From NCBI GenBank assembly GCA_023386315.1, contig JAEWJZ010000028.1, forward strand, positions 355,381 through 419,380: 64,000 bases of DNA, in the 5' to 3' direction. The notes beneath the pieces were generated by a model. The model was not told the DNA's origin, searched no databases, and saw only the letters and a list, made by a program, of their open reading frames with translations. Below are positions 9,463 through 18,759 of the stretch, one piece after another. Numbering within the stretch: the stretch's first letter is position 1; each line of letters starts with the position of its first letter. The position numbers were made by a program, and so were the translations under genes. Source of the stretch: Bacillota bacterium. Its GTDB lineage: Bacteria > Bacillota > Clostridia > Lachnospirales > Lachnospiraceae.

Positions 9463-9663
9463 ATGGACGGAACAGTAAGAAAAGATATTAAAATCGGTGA
9501 CCACGTTATGGTGGTGCAAAAACAGGATCAGAGAACAGGCAAGCTGACAGAAGGTGTGGTCCAGAGAATACTGACTAATTCTCCCAATCATCCAAGAGGC
9601 ATTAAAGTGATGCTGGAAGGAGGAATTGTAGGGAGAGTACAGGGAGGAATGGACCGGAAATAG
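9463..9663 (+). CDS. ywbE: YwbE-family small protein (DUF2196)
   Basis: 66 aa, full length for the YwbE family. It shows the family pattern of an N-terminal IKIGDHVMVVQKQDQRTGKL stretch followed by LTEGVV, then GIKVMLEGG and GRVQ. The fold is predicted to be a small basic beta-barrel resembling KOW-type nucleic-acid binders, but no function is established. It ends 9 bp before the transporter at 9673, so the two may be co-transcribed. Confidence 0.85.
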   Translation: MDGTVRKDIKIGDHVMVVQKQDQRTGKLTEGVVQRILTNSPNHPRGIKVMLEGGIVGRVQGGMDRK

Positions 9664-9672
9664 GAGGGTTCA

Positions 9673-10905
9673 ATGATAAAATTAAGCAGGGAAGAGAAGT
9701 CATGGATACTGGTTGATTGCGGTAATTCGGCTTATTCCATGGCTGTCACCACCGCGTTACTGCCAATTATGTTTGGAATGTTTGACAATGTGAAACGCAG
9801 CATGGACCTGGGATACTTTAACTCTATTGCCAGTATACTGGTGGCCGCCTTAAGTCCTGTTTTAGGTGCTGCCGCCGATTATAAGGACAAAAAGAAGCGC
9901 TTTTTTGTATTCTTTACCTGTCTGGGGGTCCTTTCTACCGCGTCGCTGGCGTTTATACCGCCTTCCAGCGGACAATGGCAGCTTTTAATTCTATTTTTTA
10001 TCTTATCAGCAATTGGATTTGCAGGATCCAATATTTTTTACGATGCATTTATTGTGGATGTTACCAGTGATGAAAGAATGGATAAGATATCCTCCCTTGG
10101 CTTTGCATTTGGATATATATCCAGTGTGATTCCCTTTGGTATCAGTCTGGTGCTTATATTTCTTCTGGGAATGGAAAAATCAATCGGATATCAGATTGGA
10201 TTTATCATTACTGCTTTATGGTGGGGGCTCTTTACCATACCCATGATCAGAGACGTGAGACAGATTCATTATGTGGAATCCCGGCAGGATATGGTAAAGA
10301 ATAGTTTTAAAAGGCTGGCAGAAACATTTAAACAGATGAAACAGTATAAAACAGTTTTCTGCTTTCTGGGTGCATATTTTTTTTACATTGATGGTGTGGA
10401 TACCATAATTAAGATGGTAATTCCCTATGCCACCGCTGTTATGGGAAATAATGCGCTGGATACCTTTTCGCTGCTGGCAATTTTGCTGATTATACAGATA
10501 ATCGCCTTTCCCTGTGCTATTTTCTATGGAACTATGGCGAAACGTTATTCTGCAAGAACTATGATTATCGTTGGGATATTTACTTATATTATTTCCTGTG
10601 TTTCGGCATTTTTTGTGGCATCCGTATGGCATATTTTCATACTTGGTGCCATGATCGGTTCTGCACAGGGTGGGATTCAGGCGCTCAGTCGGTCTTATTT
10701 TGCGAAGATTATTCCAAAGGATAAATCCAATGAATTTTTTGGGTTTTACAATATATTTGGTAAATTCTCAGCTATTATGGGACCAACGCTGATGTCCCTT
10801 ACTACGGCAGTTACCGGCAATGCAAGGTGGAGTATTCTGGGAATTATTCCTCTGTTTTTAGCGGGATTCCTTATTTTTATAAGACTTCCTATGGAACAAA
10901 ATTAA
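9673..10905 (+). CDS. MFS transporter, UMF1 / Atg22-like family
   Basis: 410 aa with about twelve membrane segments. The N-terminus (WILVDCGNSAYSMAVTTALLP) is diagnostic of the UMF1 branch of the major facilitator superfamily, related to yeast vacuolar Atg22 amino-acid effluxers. GSAQGGIQALSRS near residue 332 is another conserved family segment. Probably exports amino acids or other small solutes; the substrate is unknown. Ribosome site AGGAGG lies 8 bp before the ATG. Confidence 0.88.
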   Translation: MIKLSREEKSWILVDCGNSAYSMAVTTALLPIMFGMFDNVKRSMDLGYFNSIASILVAALSPVLGAAADYKDKKKRFFVFFTCLGVLSTASLAFIPPSSGQWQLLILFFILSAIGFAGSNIFYDAFIVDVTSDERMDKISSLGFAFGYISSVIPFGISLVLIFLLGMEKSIGYQIGFIITALWWGLFTIPMIRDVRQIHYVESRQDMVKNSFKRLAETFKQMKQYKTVFCFLGAYFFYIDGVDTIIKMVIPYATAVMGNNALDTFSLLAILLIIQIIAFPCAIFYGTMAKRYSARTMIIVGIFTYIISCVSAFFVASVWHIFILGAMIGSAQGGIQALSRSYFAKIIPKDKSNEFFGFYNIFGKFSAIMGPTLMSLTTAVTGNARWSILGIIPLFLAGFLIFIRLPMEQN

Positions 10906-10928
10906 GGTAAAGGATGGTGAAATAGAAA

Positions 10929-12221
10929 ATGAACAAGGGAAAAGCAAAGCATTTAATCGTGATCTCTTATGATGCATTTTCTGAAGATAACTGGGAAAAA
11001 GCAAGCCGGCTTCCCAATCTTTCCCGGTTAATAGAAAACGGAGCTTCCAGCACAAAATTAAAAAGTGTGTATCCGACCCTCACCTATGTCGTCCATACCA
11101 CTATGGTGACCGGCGTTTATCCGGATAAGCACGGAATCTATCATAATAACCCGCTCCAGCCATTTGTTGACGAAGAAGATCAGGCGTGGTTCTGGTTTAG
11201 AAAAGATATCAGGGTGCCTGCTGTGTATGACGCATTAAAGAAGCAGAAGATGAAATCAGCCGGGATTCTGTGGCCTGTTACCGGTAAAGCAGCCATTCGC
11301 TATAATATGCCGGAGATTAAGGCGATCGGACAGGAGAATCAGGCTTTGAAGATATTGAAAAACGGAAATCCGTTTTTTTGTATGGGGCTTGAGCTTAAAT
11401 ACGGAAAAATAAGAAAAGGGATTGAACAGCCTTATCTGGATGACTTTACAGTCATGTGTGGAAAAGATACCATATTAAGAAAAAAACCGGAACTATTGAT
11501 GATTCATTTTATTGATCTGGACGATGCAAAGCATCACCATGGGACAGACAGTGCAGAGATTGAAAAGGTTTTGATCCGCATGGATGAAAGAATCGGTAAG
11601 ATGATGGAAGCAGTTACTGAGGCAGGCATTTCAGAGGAAACGGTTTTCATGGTGCTGGGTGACCATGGTCAGAAAAATGTCAGATATAAGGTGAGACTGA
11701 ATCAATTACTGAGAGAAGACGGCCTTATTTACGAAGAAAATGGGAGCATGCAATGGAGAGCGTATCTGCAATCCACAGGCGGGTCTGCCTATTTGTACAT
11801 AAAGGAGAATGATGAGGAGGTAAAGCAGCGCGCACTGCGGATTCTTCAAAAAGCGGCAGAGGAGGAAACCTTAGGTATAGAGAAAATCTATACCGGGGAA
11901 GAACTGGAACGGTTCCATTCCTTCCCGGTTTCTGGCTGTATGCTGGAAGCAAAACTGGGTTATAGTTTTGATGACAGCATTGCGGGCCCCCTTGTAACGG
12001 ATTTAAAGGAAGAGAATAAAACGTATGCGACCCATGGATATTCTCCGGAAAAGCCAGAGTATGGATGCTGCTTTGTGGTATCAGGAAAAGGGATTAAAAA
12101 AGGATATCAGCTGGGAGAACTCCATATGGTAGATATCGCTCCAACAATTGCTTCCATCCTTGGTGTAGAAATTGGACCTTGTGACGGAAGAGTTCTGGAA
12201 GAGATGTTTCTCAATACGTGA
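10929..12221 (+). CDS. alkaline-phosphatase-superfamily phosphodiesterase / nucleotide pyrophosphatase
   Basis: 430 aa, type I phosphodiesterase fold with two metal sites. Recognised from VISYDAFS (first metal Asp), YPTLTYVVHTTMVTG (catalytic Thr in the PTxT stretch followed by the conserved TG), HFIDLDDAKHHHG (Asp/His metal ligands), LGDHGQ (Asp-His) and THGYSPE (last His). No signal peptide is present, so it should act inside the cell. It follows the UMF1 gene by 23 bp and may share its transcript. Substrate (nucleotide, phospholipid headgroup or glycan phosphate) is not readable. Confidence 0.85.
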   Translation: MNKGKAKHLIVISYDAFSEDNWEKASRLPNLSRLIENGASSTKLKSVYPTLTYVVHTTMVTGVYPDKHGIYHNNPLQPFVDEEDQAWFWFRKDIRVPAVYDALKKQKMKSAGILWPVTGKAAIRYNMPEIKAIGQENQALKILKNGNPFFCMGLELKYGKIRKGIEQPYLDDFTVMCGKDTILRKKPELLMIHFIDLDDAKHHHGTDSAEIEKVLIRMDERIGKMMEAVTEAGISEETVFMVLGDHGQKNVRYKVRLNQLLREDGLIYEENGSMQWRAYLQSTGGSAYLYIKENDEEVKQRALRILQKAAEEETLGIEKIYTGEELERFHSFPVSGCMLEAKLGYSFDDSIAGPLVTDLKEENKTYATHGYSPEKPEYGCCFVVSGKGIKKGYQLGELHMVDIAPTIASILGVEIGPCDGRVLEEMFLNT

Positions 12222-12378
12222 GGAAATCCAGGGCTGTATTAACAGTTATGCTGAAATGGAATATAGAAAATCACAAAAAATCTTAGAAAAAGCCCCCAAG
12301 GATCCGATAAACATAATAAGAGATGCAGCAGGCTGGTTGCTGACAGTCTCTGAAAAATTCAGATCAGGGGGTATTTCT

Positions 12379-12885
12379 ATGAGTAAAAACAAATTTTTAA
12401 AAATTCTTTTCAGCGCTTTATTAATTATGACAATGGCATTTACAGCAACCACATCTGCATATGCTGCAACAGGAACTAAGAAGGTAACTTCTTCCGGTAA
12501 AATGAGCATCGTGTTAAATAAGGGACAAACCGGTAATTCCAGTGAAGTTACATTCCGGGTTTCCGGTCTGCCTGCAAATGCTGTAATTACAAAGCTTGAG
12601 GTAAATCCGGGTTCGCTGAAAAGCTATTCAGGAGCCATGCTGACCAATTACCTTACTTTGACGAGCAGCAACAGGAGCTCAGCAGAGAAGGTGAGCTGGA
12701 ACGGTAAGGAAAATACAACATTGACAACTAGTGGGTTTTTAGCATCAAAAGCTAATGGAACGTATACAATTTCATTTAACTGCACTTGCTTAGGCGGTGC
12801 AATCTCTCACGGAATGATACTGGATATTGGTTCTAAGACATACTCTAATCCTTACATTACAATATATTGGGACGACTCTTTTTAA
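12379..12885 (+). CDS. secreted protein of unknown function
   Basis: 168 aa. A classical signal peptide (MSKNKFLKILFSALLIMT then AFTATTSAYA) with likely cleavage after SAYA is followed by about 140 residues rich in Ser, Thr, Gly and Asn. This part alternates hydrophobic and polar residues like a beta-sandwich. Start ATG 12379 is chosen because AGGGGGT precedes it and the signal peptide begins there. The frame is open further upstream to 12172, where it overlaps the phosphodiesterase, but nothing in that extension looks protein-like. Family not recognised. A surface or adhesion role is possible but unproven. Confidence 0.7.
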   Translation: MSKNKFLKILFSALLIMTMAFTATTSAYAATGTKKVTSSGKMSIVLNKGQTGNSSEVTFRVSGLPANAVITKLEVNPGSLKSYSGAMLTNYLTLTSSNRSSAEKVSWNGKENTTLTTSGFLASKANGTYTISFNCTCLGGAISHGMILDIGSKTYSNPYITIYWDDSF

Positions 12886-12917
12886 TTTCCTGTTACCGAA
12901 ATAAACAGATATTACAA

Positions 12918-12956
12918 GAAAGATTTTCATATGACCAGCCCATATGGAAGTCTTTC
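12918..12956 (+). terminator. hairpin after the secreted protein gene
   Basis: Sixteen-bp stem (12918-12933 with 12941-12956) containing two G-T wobble pairs and a 7-nt loop. It lies 33 bp after the stop at 12885 and 31 bp before the next start. No T-run follows, so termination is only plausible. Confidence 0.4.
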
Positions 12957-12986
12957 ATCAGATAAAAAAGATAAGGAGTACATAAG

Positions 12987-13571
12987 ATGCGAATAGGAAA
13001 TGAACAATCCTTAGCACAGAGCCGTCCGCTTACAGGAACACAGAAGCGGGGGAATGTGCCGTCACCAGATTATACCGATTTTCATTTTAACACAAAAACA
13101 GCGCCTGCAATGAGCGATGAAAAATACAAGACAGCTATAATCGAACAGGCAAAAAAGGATCAGGCGGCCGGAAAGTTCCAGTCAGATTCAGCTGGGTTTC
13201 GAAATCTTGTAAAAAGCTATGTCTCTGCGGTATCCCCCGATCGGAAAAGCATTATTTCAGAGGGATTAAAAGCAATATATAAAAATATCAGGCAGGAGCC
13301 TAAAACCTTTAATTTGCTGGATTATATGTTCGGTTCCGTTAAATACAGCAGGGAAGCAAATGATGTGTCTTACGCTGAATTTTACGACAGCAATGGAGAA
13401 ATGGTAGCTTCATACTCCAACGGCAGATGGATTTCCTATGGAACAAAAGCCGAAAATGCCCGTGAATCTGAGCTTTGGGGGATATATAATCAGGCATGGA
13501 ATAGTGCGGCGAAAGCAAGTCGGGGGGCAGCGAATGGCAGTTCTGCGGCTTCCATTGATATGAAAGGTTGA
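12987..13571 (+). CDS. hypothetical protein
   Basis: 194 aa, no signal peptide and no membrane segment. The first 40 residues are polar and probably disordered. Residues about 45-110 look helical (EQAKKDQAAGKFQSD and later LKAIYKNI), and the middle contains YAEFYDSNGEMVASYSNGRW, a beta-hairpin-like pattern. The last 25 residues are Ala/Ser/Gly-rich. A good AAGGAG site precedes the ATG, and a terminator follows. Family not recognised. Confidence 0.7.
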   Translation: MRIGNEQSLAQSRPLTGTQKRGNVPSPDYTDFHFNTKTAPAMSDEKYKTAIIEQAKKDQAAGKFQSDSAGFRNLVKSYVSAVSPDRKSIISEGLKAIYKNIRQEPKTFNLLDYMFGSVKYSREANDVSYAEFYDSNGEMVASYSNGRWISYGTKAENARESELWGIYNQAWNSAAKASRGAANGSSAASIDMKG

Positions 13572-13600
13572 TTTTTATATATTATTTATAGATACACGGG

Positions 13601-13648
13601 AAAGGAATTCAGGCTGCTGAGTTTTGTACAGCATTAGAATTCCTTTTT
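13601..13648 (+). terminator. intrinsic terminator
   Basis: Inverted repeat AAAGGAATTC ... GAATTCCTTTTT with an inner GCTG/CAGC pairing and a T-run at the end, 30 bp after the hypothetical gene stop. Confidence 0.75.
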
Positions 13649-13691
13649 GATTGGATTACTTAAGCTTGAGAAAAACAGAGGGGGAACATGT

Positions 13692-14594
13692 ATGACCGCA
13701 GATATAAATGTAAATTGGGGCATTAATGGAGAGTCGGTTGCCACTACACCAACAACCTGGGAAGTGGCAGGAAAATATATTCTAAAACTGGTAAACACAC
13801 AGAACTCTGCACTAAGTAATATAAGGCTTACTGCGGCACTTCATGTTCATGGGGTTCCTGTGCCGCATATTCTGAAAGCAATAGATGGCAGAGATTTTAT
13901 AGTGGCAGAAGAGGGGTGCTATCTGTTAATGGAGAAGCTGGCTGGCGTCCATATAAAAGATGTGTTTAAACAGGATTACGCAGCCATTGCTTATGAGACA
14001 GGCATCATTGCTGCAAAAATCCACAGTGCACTTATGACAGTTACCGATAAACGGGCAGATCACACATTTTTTAATGAGGAACTGCAGGGCTGGGTTAGCA
14101 GTGGACTCTCCGACAGCATTTTGTTGACAAAAGAAGAATGGTCTGGACCAATAGAAGCATTATGCTGCATTTACCCCCGTTTACCGAAGCAGCAGATTCA
14201 TCGGGATCTGCATTATGGTAATTTGCTGTTTGAAGGAACAACATTAACCGGTGTTCTGGATTTTGATTTAGGTAAGCAGGATGCCCGTTTATTTGACATA
14301 GCATATTTTCTGTTAGGACAATTATCAGGTCAGAAGGATCTTATGGCAATTAAGGATAAATGGCTTATATTTATCAGTCAGTTTCTCGATGGTTATGAAA
14401 CTATCAATGTTTTAGAAGAAGAGGAAAAGAATGCGCTGCCGCTTATGATGCAGTGCATTGAACTTTTATTTGTAGTCTTTTGGCAGCAGCAGGAGAATCA
14501 GGAAGCTGCGCAAGAGACAGTAGGAATTTATAAATTTATCGGCATTTGTCAGGCAGTGAATCAATTTGAGGCAGTCGGAATAAATTTGTGTTGA
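13692..14594 (+). CDS. aminoglycoside phosphotransferase-family kinase (APH fold)
   Basis: 300 aa. Contains the Brenner motif HRDLHYGNLLF near residue 170 and the metal-binding LDFDLGKQDARLFDIA near residue 192, the catalytic core of APH/choline-kinase-like small-molecule kinases. An ATP-site-like LKLVN segment lies near residue 32. Start 13692 is chosen for the GAGGGGGAAC ribosome site; the longer reading from 13647 would begin inside the terminator. Stands alone, so the substrate (antibiotic, methylthioribose, homoserine or another alcohol) is unknown. Confidence 0.8.
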   Translation: MTADINVNWGINGESVATTPTTWEVAGKYILKLVNTQNSALSNIRLTAALHVHGVPVPHILKAIDGRDFIVAEEGCYLLMEKLAGVHIKDVFKQDYAAIAYETGIIAAKIHSALMTVTDKRADHTFFNEELQGWVSSGLSDSILLTKEEWSGPIEALCCIYPRLPKQQIHRDLHYGNLLFEGTTLTGVLDFDLGKQDARLFDIAYFLLGQLSGQKDLMAIKDKWLIFISQFLDGYETINVLEEEEKNALPLMMQCIELLFVVFWQQQENQEAAQETVGIYKFIGICQAVNQFEAVGINLC

Positions 14595-14668
14595 ATTTTG
14601 TTTAAATAGATGATATTATATGCCAGGTGCGTTTTCGCATATATAATACGAAAGGATTTTTACAAATA

Positions 14669-15268
14669 ATGTCAACCAAAACAGCTTCATCAATTCAGTC
14701 AACACCAACAGCTCCAACAACTCCCTCTGCTATTGCCAATCCGGCTCCTCTCGGACTTTTAGGATTTGGAATGACTACCTGCCTGCTGAATATTCACAAT
14801 GCAGGATTTATTCCTTTATCCATTGTAATCGTTGCAATGGGATTCGGATTAGGTGGTGCCGCTCAGATCATAGCTGGTATTATGGAATTCAGGAAAAATA
14901 ACACGTTTGGTGCAACAGCATTTACAGCCTATGGTTTCTTCTGGTGGTCTTTGATTTTAATCTGGATTAATCCGTTTAAAGGAATCCAGGCTGCTGACCC
15001 AATAAGCATGGGATTTTACCTCGGTCTCTGGTGTGTGTTCACCCTTTTCATGTTTATCGGAACCTTAAAACATAATCGTGCCAGCCAGGTGGTTTTTGGC
15101 TCTCTAACTGTTTTATTCTTCCTGCTGTCACTGGCTGACTTTACCGGAGCAGAATCCATACATACAATTGCCGGATATGTGGGTATGTTCTGCGGAGCGT
15201 CCGCTATCTATAATTCTATGGGACAGATTCTCAACCAGGAATTTAAAAAAACTATTTTACCTTTATAA
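14669..15268 (+). CDS. GPR1/FUN34/YaaH (SatP) family acetate/succinate transporter
   Basis: 199 aa, six hydrophobic segments. The family signature NPAPLGLLGFGMTT, preceded by a Thr/Pro/Ala-rich N-tail, and the later NTFGATAFTAYGFFW are diagnostic of SatP-type acetate channels. It would move acetate or other short-chain acids, sensible in a fermenting anaerobe. Start 14669 is chosen from AAAGGA upstream; the frame continues upstream to 14627 without a ribosome site. Followed by a clear terminator. Confidence 0.9.
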   Translation: MSTKTASSIQSTPTAPTTPSAIANPAPLGLLGFGMTTCLLNIHNAGFIPLSIVIVAMGFGLGGAAQIIAGIMEFRKNNTFGATAFTAYGFFWWSLILIWINPFKGIQAADPISMGFYLGLWCVFTLFMFIGTLKHNRASQVVFGSLTVLFFLLSLADFTGAESIHTIAGYVGMFCGASAIYNSMGQILNQEFKKTILPL

Positions 15269-15315
15269 TTACCTGATAAACGGAGAAATCAAAGCAGCAA
15301 CAGACCACAATGCGT

Positions 15316-15356
15316 ACACATCTATGAGACAGTATATTCCATAGATGTGTTTTTTT
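15316..15356 (+). terminator. intrinsic terminator after satP-like gene
   Basis: Perfect 11-bp stem ACACATCTATG / CATAGATGTGT with a 13-nt loop and a run of seven T. The remaining bases to 15550 show no further gene or structure that I can support. Confidence 0.85.
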
Positions 15357-15550
15357 ATATCATGGAATGACATTGACAAACACCGGTTTCATAATGCTTC
15401 ATATAATTTTCCTGTATGTAATTTAAAAAAAAGTCAGCCGTCCCATTATTATATGTCTCCGGCATGCTGCTATGAATTGACCGCAGACAGCAGGGCATAT
15501 ATAATTAATGATGACTTTTTAAATACCTATCGAAAAATGAGGTGGAAATA

Positions 15551-16003
15551 ATGACGATTTATGTAGATGCAGATGCCTGTCCGGTAGTTCGTATTGTTGA
15601 GAAAGCGGCAAAGGAACATAAAATAAATGTGTGTCTCCTATGTGATACCAATCATGTGCTGCAATCTGATTACAGCGAAATCAGGGTTATTGGCGCTGGA
15701 GCAGATGCCGTGGATTTTGCATTAATCAATTTATGCAGAACAGGTGATATCGTGGTAACACAGGATTATGGAGTAGCGGCGATGGCGCTGGGAAAAGGCG
15801 CATATGGAATTCATCAGTCAGGAAAGTGGTATACCGATGATAATATCAATCAGCTCCTTATGGAACGGCACATTGCAAAAGCAGCAAGAAGAGCAAAATC
15901 TAAAAATTATCTCAGGGGACCTGGAAAAAGAACAAAAGAAGATGATGAACGTTTTGAAGAATCCTTTCGAAAGTTAATTATATACGCAGTTGGAAAAGCG
16001 TGA
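15551..16003 (+). CDS. UPF0178 / DUF188 (YaiI-like) family protein
   Basis: 150 aa. The opening IYVDADACPVV and the middle DIVVTQDYGVAA are the conserved acidic motifs of the DUF188 family, which has a PIN-like nuclease fold. The enzyme role is not established. Start ATG 15551 follows GAGGTGG, and an in-frame GTG at 15542 is less likely. Monocistronic. Confidence 0.88.
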   Translation: MTIYVDADACPVVRIVEKAAKEHKINVCLLCDTNHVLQSDYSEIRVIGAGADAVDFALINLCRTGDIVVTQDYGVAAMALGKGAYGIHQSGKWYTDDNINQLLMERHIAKAARRAKSKNYLRGPGKRTKEDDERFEESFRKLIIYAVGKA

Positions 16004-16079
16004 CTGGTTCTTGCATATCATTTTTAACGGGAGTAAAATAATTGGAAATATATAAATCATTATAAGGGGGAATTTAGTG

Positions 16080-17930
16080 ATGAGAGGTGGCGTGACAGGG
16101 GTATGTCTGACTTTTATGCTGGCATTAACAGGCTGCATGGGAGTACAGACGGATAACGCTGGTCAGACGGCGGTAAGTACGTCTGCTGATTCCAACAATA
16201 ATATTAGCAGTACATCGGTGGAGGATATTCTTGGGAGACTGACACTTGATCAAAAGGCAGCTCAGATGGTACAGGGAGCAGTATACAATATACCGGAAAA
16301 TATGATGAAGAAAAACTGCTATGGAAGTATCCTGTCCACATTTGGTGAGAATTCCTTAAATTCATCGGAATGGAAGGATATGATTCTGAAATATCAAAAA
16401 GAAGCCATGAGCTCAGAGGCAGGTGTACCTTATATCTACGGGAATGATGCGGTTCATGGTGTGGCTACCTGCGAAGGAACTGTTATATATCCGCATAATA
16501 TAGGAATCGGTGCTGCCAATGATAAAGAGTTAACCTATCAGATGGGATTAGCAGTAGCAGATGAAGCAAAACTGACGGGTATGCTCTGGAGCTTTTCGCC
16601 GTGCTTATCTGCTGCTCAGGACCCCAGATGGGGGCGAACCTATGAGAGCTATTCCTCTGAAACAGGTATGATTACAGAGCTTGGAGCAGCCTTTACCAAG
16701 GGGTTAATCGATGGGGGAATTCTCCCCTGTGCAAAGCATTTTTTTGCGGACGGTAATGTTTCGTATGGGACAGGTGAAAAATCAGATGGAGAAAAACGAT
16801 TGATTGACCGTGGCGATGCCACACTTTCGGATGCAGAAATTCAGGATTTATTAAAGGTCTATCAGGCGCAAATCGATGCTGGTGTTAAGACCATCATGAT
16901 CAGTCACAGCAGTGTAAACGGTATTAAGATGCATGCCAATGAAAAATATATATCCATGTTAAAAAATGATATGGGCTTTAAAGGTTTTATCGTAAGCGAC
17001 TGGGATTCCATACATAATATACCAGGTGACAACTTAAAAGATCAGACGATTACTGCAGTCAATGCAGGTATTGATATGCTGATGGAAGATTGCAAATTTG
17101 AGGATTGCCGGAAATATATCGTTGAAGCGGTAAAGGAAGGCAAAATTCCAATGAACCGTGTGGATGATGCTGTCAGCCGGATTCTTACGGTGAAAAAGGA
17201 AATGGGGATTTTAGATGATCCTATGATGGAGAAGGTAACATCTGCAGAGAATAGTGTCGGGTCGCAGAAATACAGGGATTTAGCCAGATCGTTGGTAGAA
17301 GAGAGCCTTGTTTTATTAAAAAATGACAACGCCATACTGCCAATTAAGAAAGGAACAAAGCTATTTGTTACAGGGCCTGCCGCAAATGACGTGGGGGTAC
17401 AGTGCGGGGGTTGGACTGTCACCTGGCTCGGCAGTTCGGATGTAGAAAACAACGGTCACAAATGGATTCCGGAAGGAAAGACCATACTGGATGGTCTGAA
17501 TGAACTTGCCAATGAATATGATCTGACGATTATCACTGACCCGGAAAAAGCGGCTGATGCCGATATGACCTTATTGTGTCTGGGGGAAAAGACCTACACT
17601 GAATGGAAGGGTGACAGTGCGGACATCAGTATAACCGGCAGTCTCGGCCTCTCCGGCAATGCGAAAGCGATCGATCTTGCTAAAAACCTTGGGCATCCGA
17701 CCGCAGCTTTAATTGTAGCCGGCAGAAATGTTATTATCAGCGATTATATGAAACAATGGGACGGTATTGTTATGTGCTACCTGCCAGGAAGTGAAGGGGA
17801 TGGCATAGCCAATGTACTGACAGGAAAGAAAATCTTTAAAGGAACCCTGCCTATGCCATATTATACAAGGGTTGAGGATATCAGAACAGACCAAGTCCTG
17901 TTTCCAGTGGGATATGGGTTAAAATATTAG
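16080..17930 (+). CDS. glycoside hydrolase family 3 lipoprotein (beta-glucosidase/exoglucanase type)
   Basis: 616 aa, two-domain GH3 without the C-terminal fibronectin module. Signal peptide with lipobox LTGC (about residues 17-20) makes it a surface lipoprotein. KHFFADG supplies substrate-binding residues and GFIVSDWDSI (Asp near residue 306) is the nucleophile motif. The second domain contains CGGWTVTWLG, typical of the ExoP/barley-type beta-1,3;1,4-glucan exohydrolases. Likely releases glucose or xylose from plant oligosaccharides outside the cell. AAGGGGG precedes the start; an adjacent GTG at 16077 is also in frame. Confidence 0.92.
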   Translation: MRGGVTGVCLTFMLALTGCMGVQTDNAGQTAVSTSADSNNNISSTSVEDILGRLTLDQKAAQMVQGAVYNIPENMMKKNCYGSILSTFGENSLNSSEWKDMILKYQKEAMSSEAGVPYIYGNDAVHGVATCEGTVIYPHNIGIGAANDKELTYQMGLAVADEAKLTGMLWSFSPCLSAAQDPRWGRTYESYSSETGMITELGAAFTKGLIDGGILPCAKHFFADGNVSYGTGEKSDGEKRLIDRGDATLSDAEIQDLLKVYQAQIDAGVKTIMISHSSVNGIKMHANEKYISMLKNDMGFKGFIVSDWDSIHNIPGDNLKDQTITAVNAGIDMLMEDCKFEDCRKYIVEAVKEGKIPMNRVDDAVSRILTVKKEMGILDDPMMEKVTSAENSVGSQKYRDLARSLVEESLVLLKNDNAILPIKKGTKLFVTGPAANDVGVQCGGWTVTWLGSSDVENNGHKWIPEGKTILDGLNELANEYDLTIITDPEKAADADMTLLCLGEKTYTEWKGDSADISITGSLGLSGNAKAIDLAKNLGHPTAALIVAGRNVIISDYMKQWDGIVMCYLPGSEGDGIANVLTGKKIFKGTLPMPYYTRVEDIRTDQVLFPVGYGLKY

Positions 17931-17936
17931 ATTCAA

Positions 17937-17990
17937 AAAAGCTCTCCATGAAGTCAGATTGCAAGTATATCACGAATCAGGAGAGCTTTT
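17937..17990. terminator. bidirectional hairpin between GH3 and flavoprotein genes
   Basis: Eleven-bp inverted repeat AAAAGCTCTCC / GGAGAGCTTTT with a 32-nt spacer between two convergent genes. A-run on one side and T-run on the other suit termination from both directions. Confidence 0.65.
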
Positions 17991-17995
17991 CGGTT

Positions 17996-18646
17996 TTATA
18001 CTTCCTGCCCGGCAAAACGCTGCCCCATATCATATGCCTTGAGACAGTCCTCTGGAAACTGGTTTTCTCTGACCAATGCTTTATGGTGCTCATCGAAAAC
18101 CGTCACAACGTATTTATTATAGTCGTCAAACTGGTATGTATCATAGGAAAACAGTGACTCGCTATAGCCGAAGGTTCTTTGCAGGAAACCCTGGATACCA
18201 TTTAATGCTGAGCGAAAGCCCCGTTCCTCCATTTGTTCGGCAGTCACATTCATGGTATAAATAAGTCCGGTCTTAATTTTTCGCCCAAACAGGCTTTTGT
18301 AGCCTTCCGTATATGTTATATAAGGGAAAACAAGGCGTTCCAAAAAGGCATGCATCTGTCCGGTAACATCAAGAAGATAAATAGGGGAACCCAGAATAAT
18401 AGCGTCGGCCTCTTTGATTTTCTGAAGGATGGGACTTAATTCATCCTTCCAGGCACATGTTCCATAGCTGGGACCATCCTTTCTCTTACAGGCAAAACAG
18501 CTGGTACAGCCCTTGTAGTTTAAATCATACAAATGAATAAGCTCTGTTTTTGCGCCATTTGCCTGTGCTCCCTCCAGTGCTTTCTTAAGCAGAGCAGCAG
18601 TGTTGTGATTTTTCCGGGGACTCCCGTTGATTGCGATCACTTTCAT
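17996..18646 (-). CDS. NADPH-dependent FMN reductase-like iron-sulfur flavoprotein
   Basis: 216 aa flavodoxin fold. MKVIAINGSPRKNHNTA is the FMN phosphate loop, GCTSCFACK holds the compact cysteine motif of iron-sulfur flavoproteins, and ILGSPIYL is the second flavin-binding strand. Probably a redox or quinone/nitro-reductase-like enzyme of the cytoplasm. It is divergent from an HxlR regulator at 18760, with a 13-bp palindrome between them, a common arrangement for redox-responsive control. Confidence 0.87.
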   Translation of the reverse strand: MKVIAINGSPRKNHNTAALLKKALEGAQANGAKTELIHLYDLNYKGCTSCFACKRKDGPSYGTCAWKDELSPILQKIKEADAIILGSPIYLLDVTGQMHAFLERLVFPYITYTEGYKSLFGRKIKTGLIYTMNVTAEQMEERGFRSALNGIQGFLQRTFGYSESLFSYDTYQFDDYNKYVVTVFDEHHKALVRENQFPEDCLKAYDMGQRFAGQEV

Positions 18647-18722
18647 AGTTACATCCTCCTACTTGATTTTTACAGATAAATTATATATCCTTATACTCAA
18701 TGAGAAAAGTATGCACATTGTT

Positions 18723-18735
18723 GTTAGTTACTAAC
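18723..18735. promoter_or_regulatory. candidate HxlR operator
   Basis: Perfect 13-bp palindrome GTTAGTTACTAAC (6-bp arms, one central base) in the 113-bp gap between the divergent flavoprotein and HxlR genes. Its size and dyad fit an HxlR-family dimer site; the assignment is inferred from position. Confidence 0.5.
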
Positions 18736-18759
18736 TTTTTTGTTAGCTGGGAGGAATCG

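Noticed and set aside
15345..15551. 68-codon frame before the DUF188 gene
   Set aside because: Starts within the terminator stem and has no ribosome site or recognisable protein pattern.
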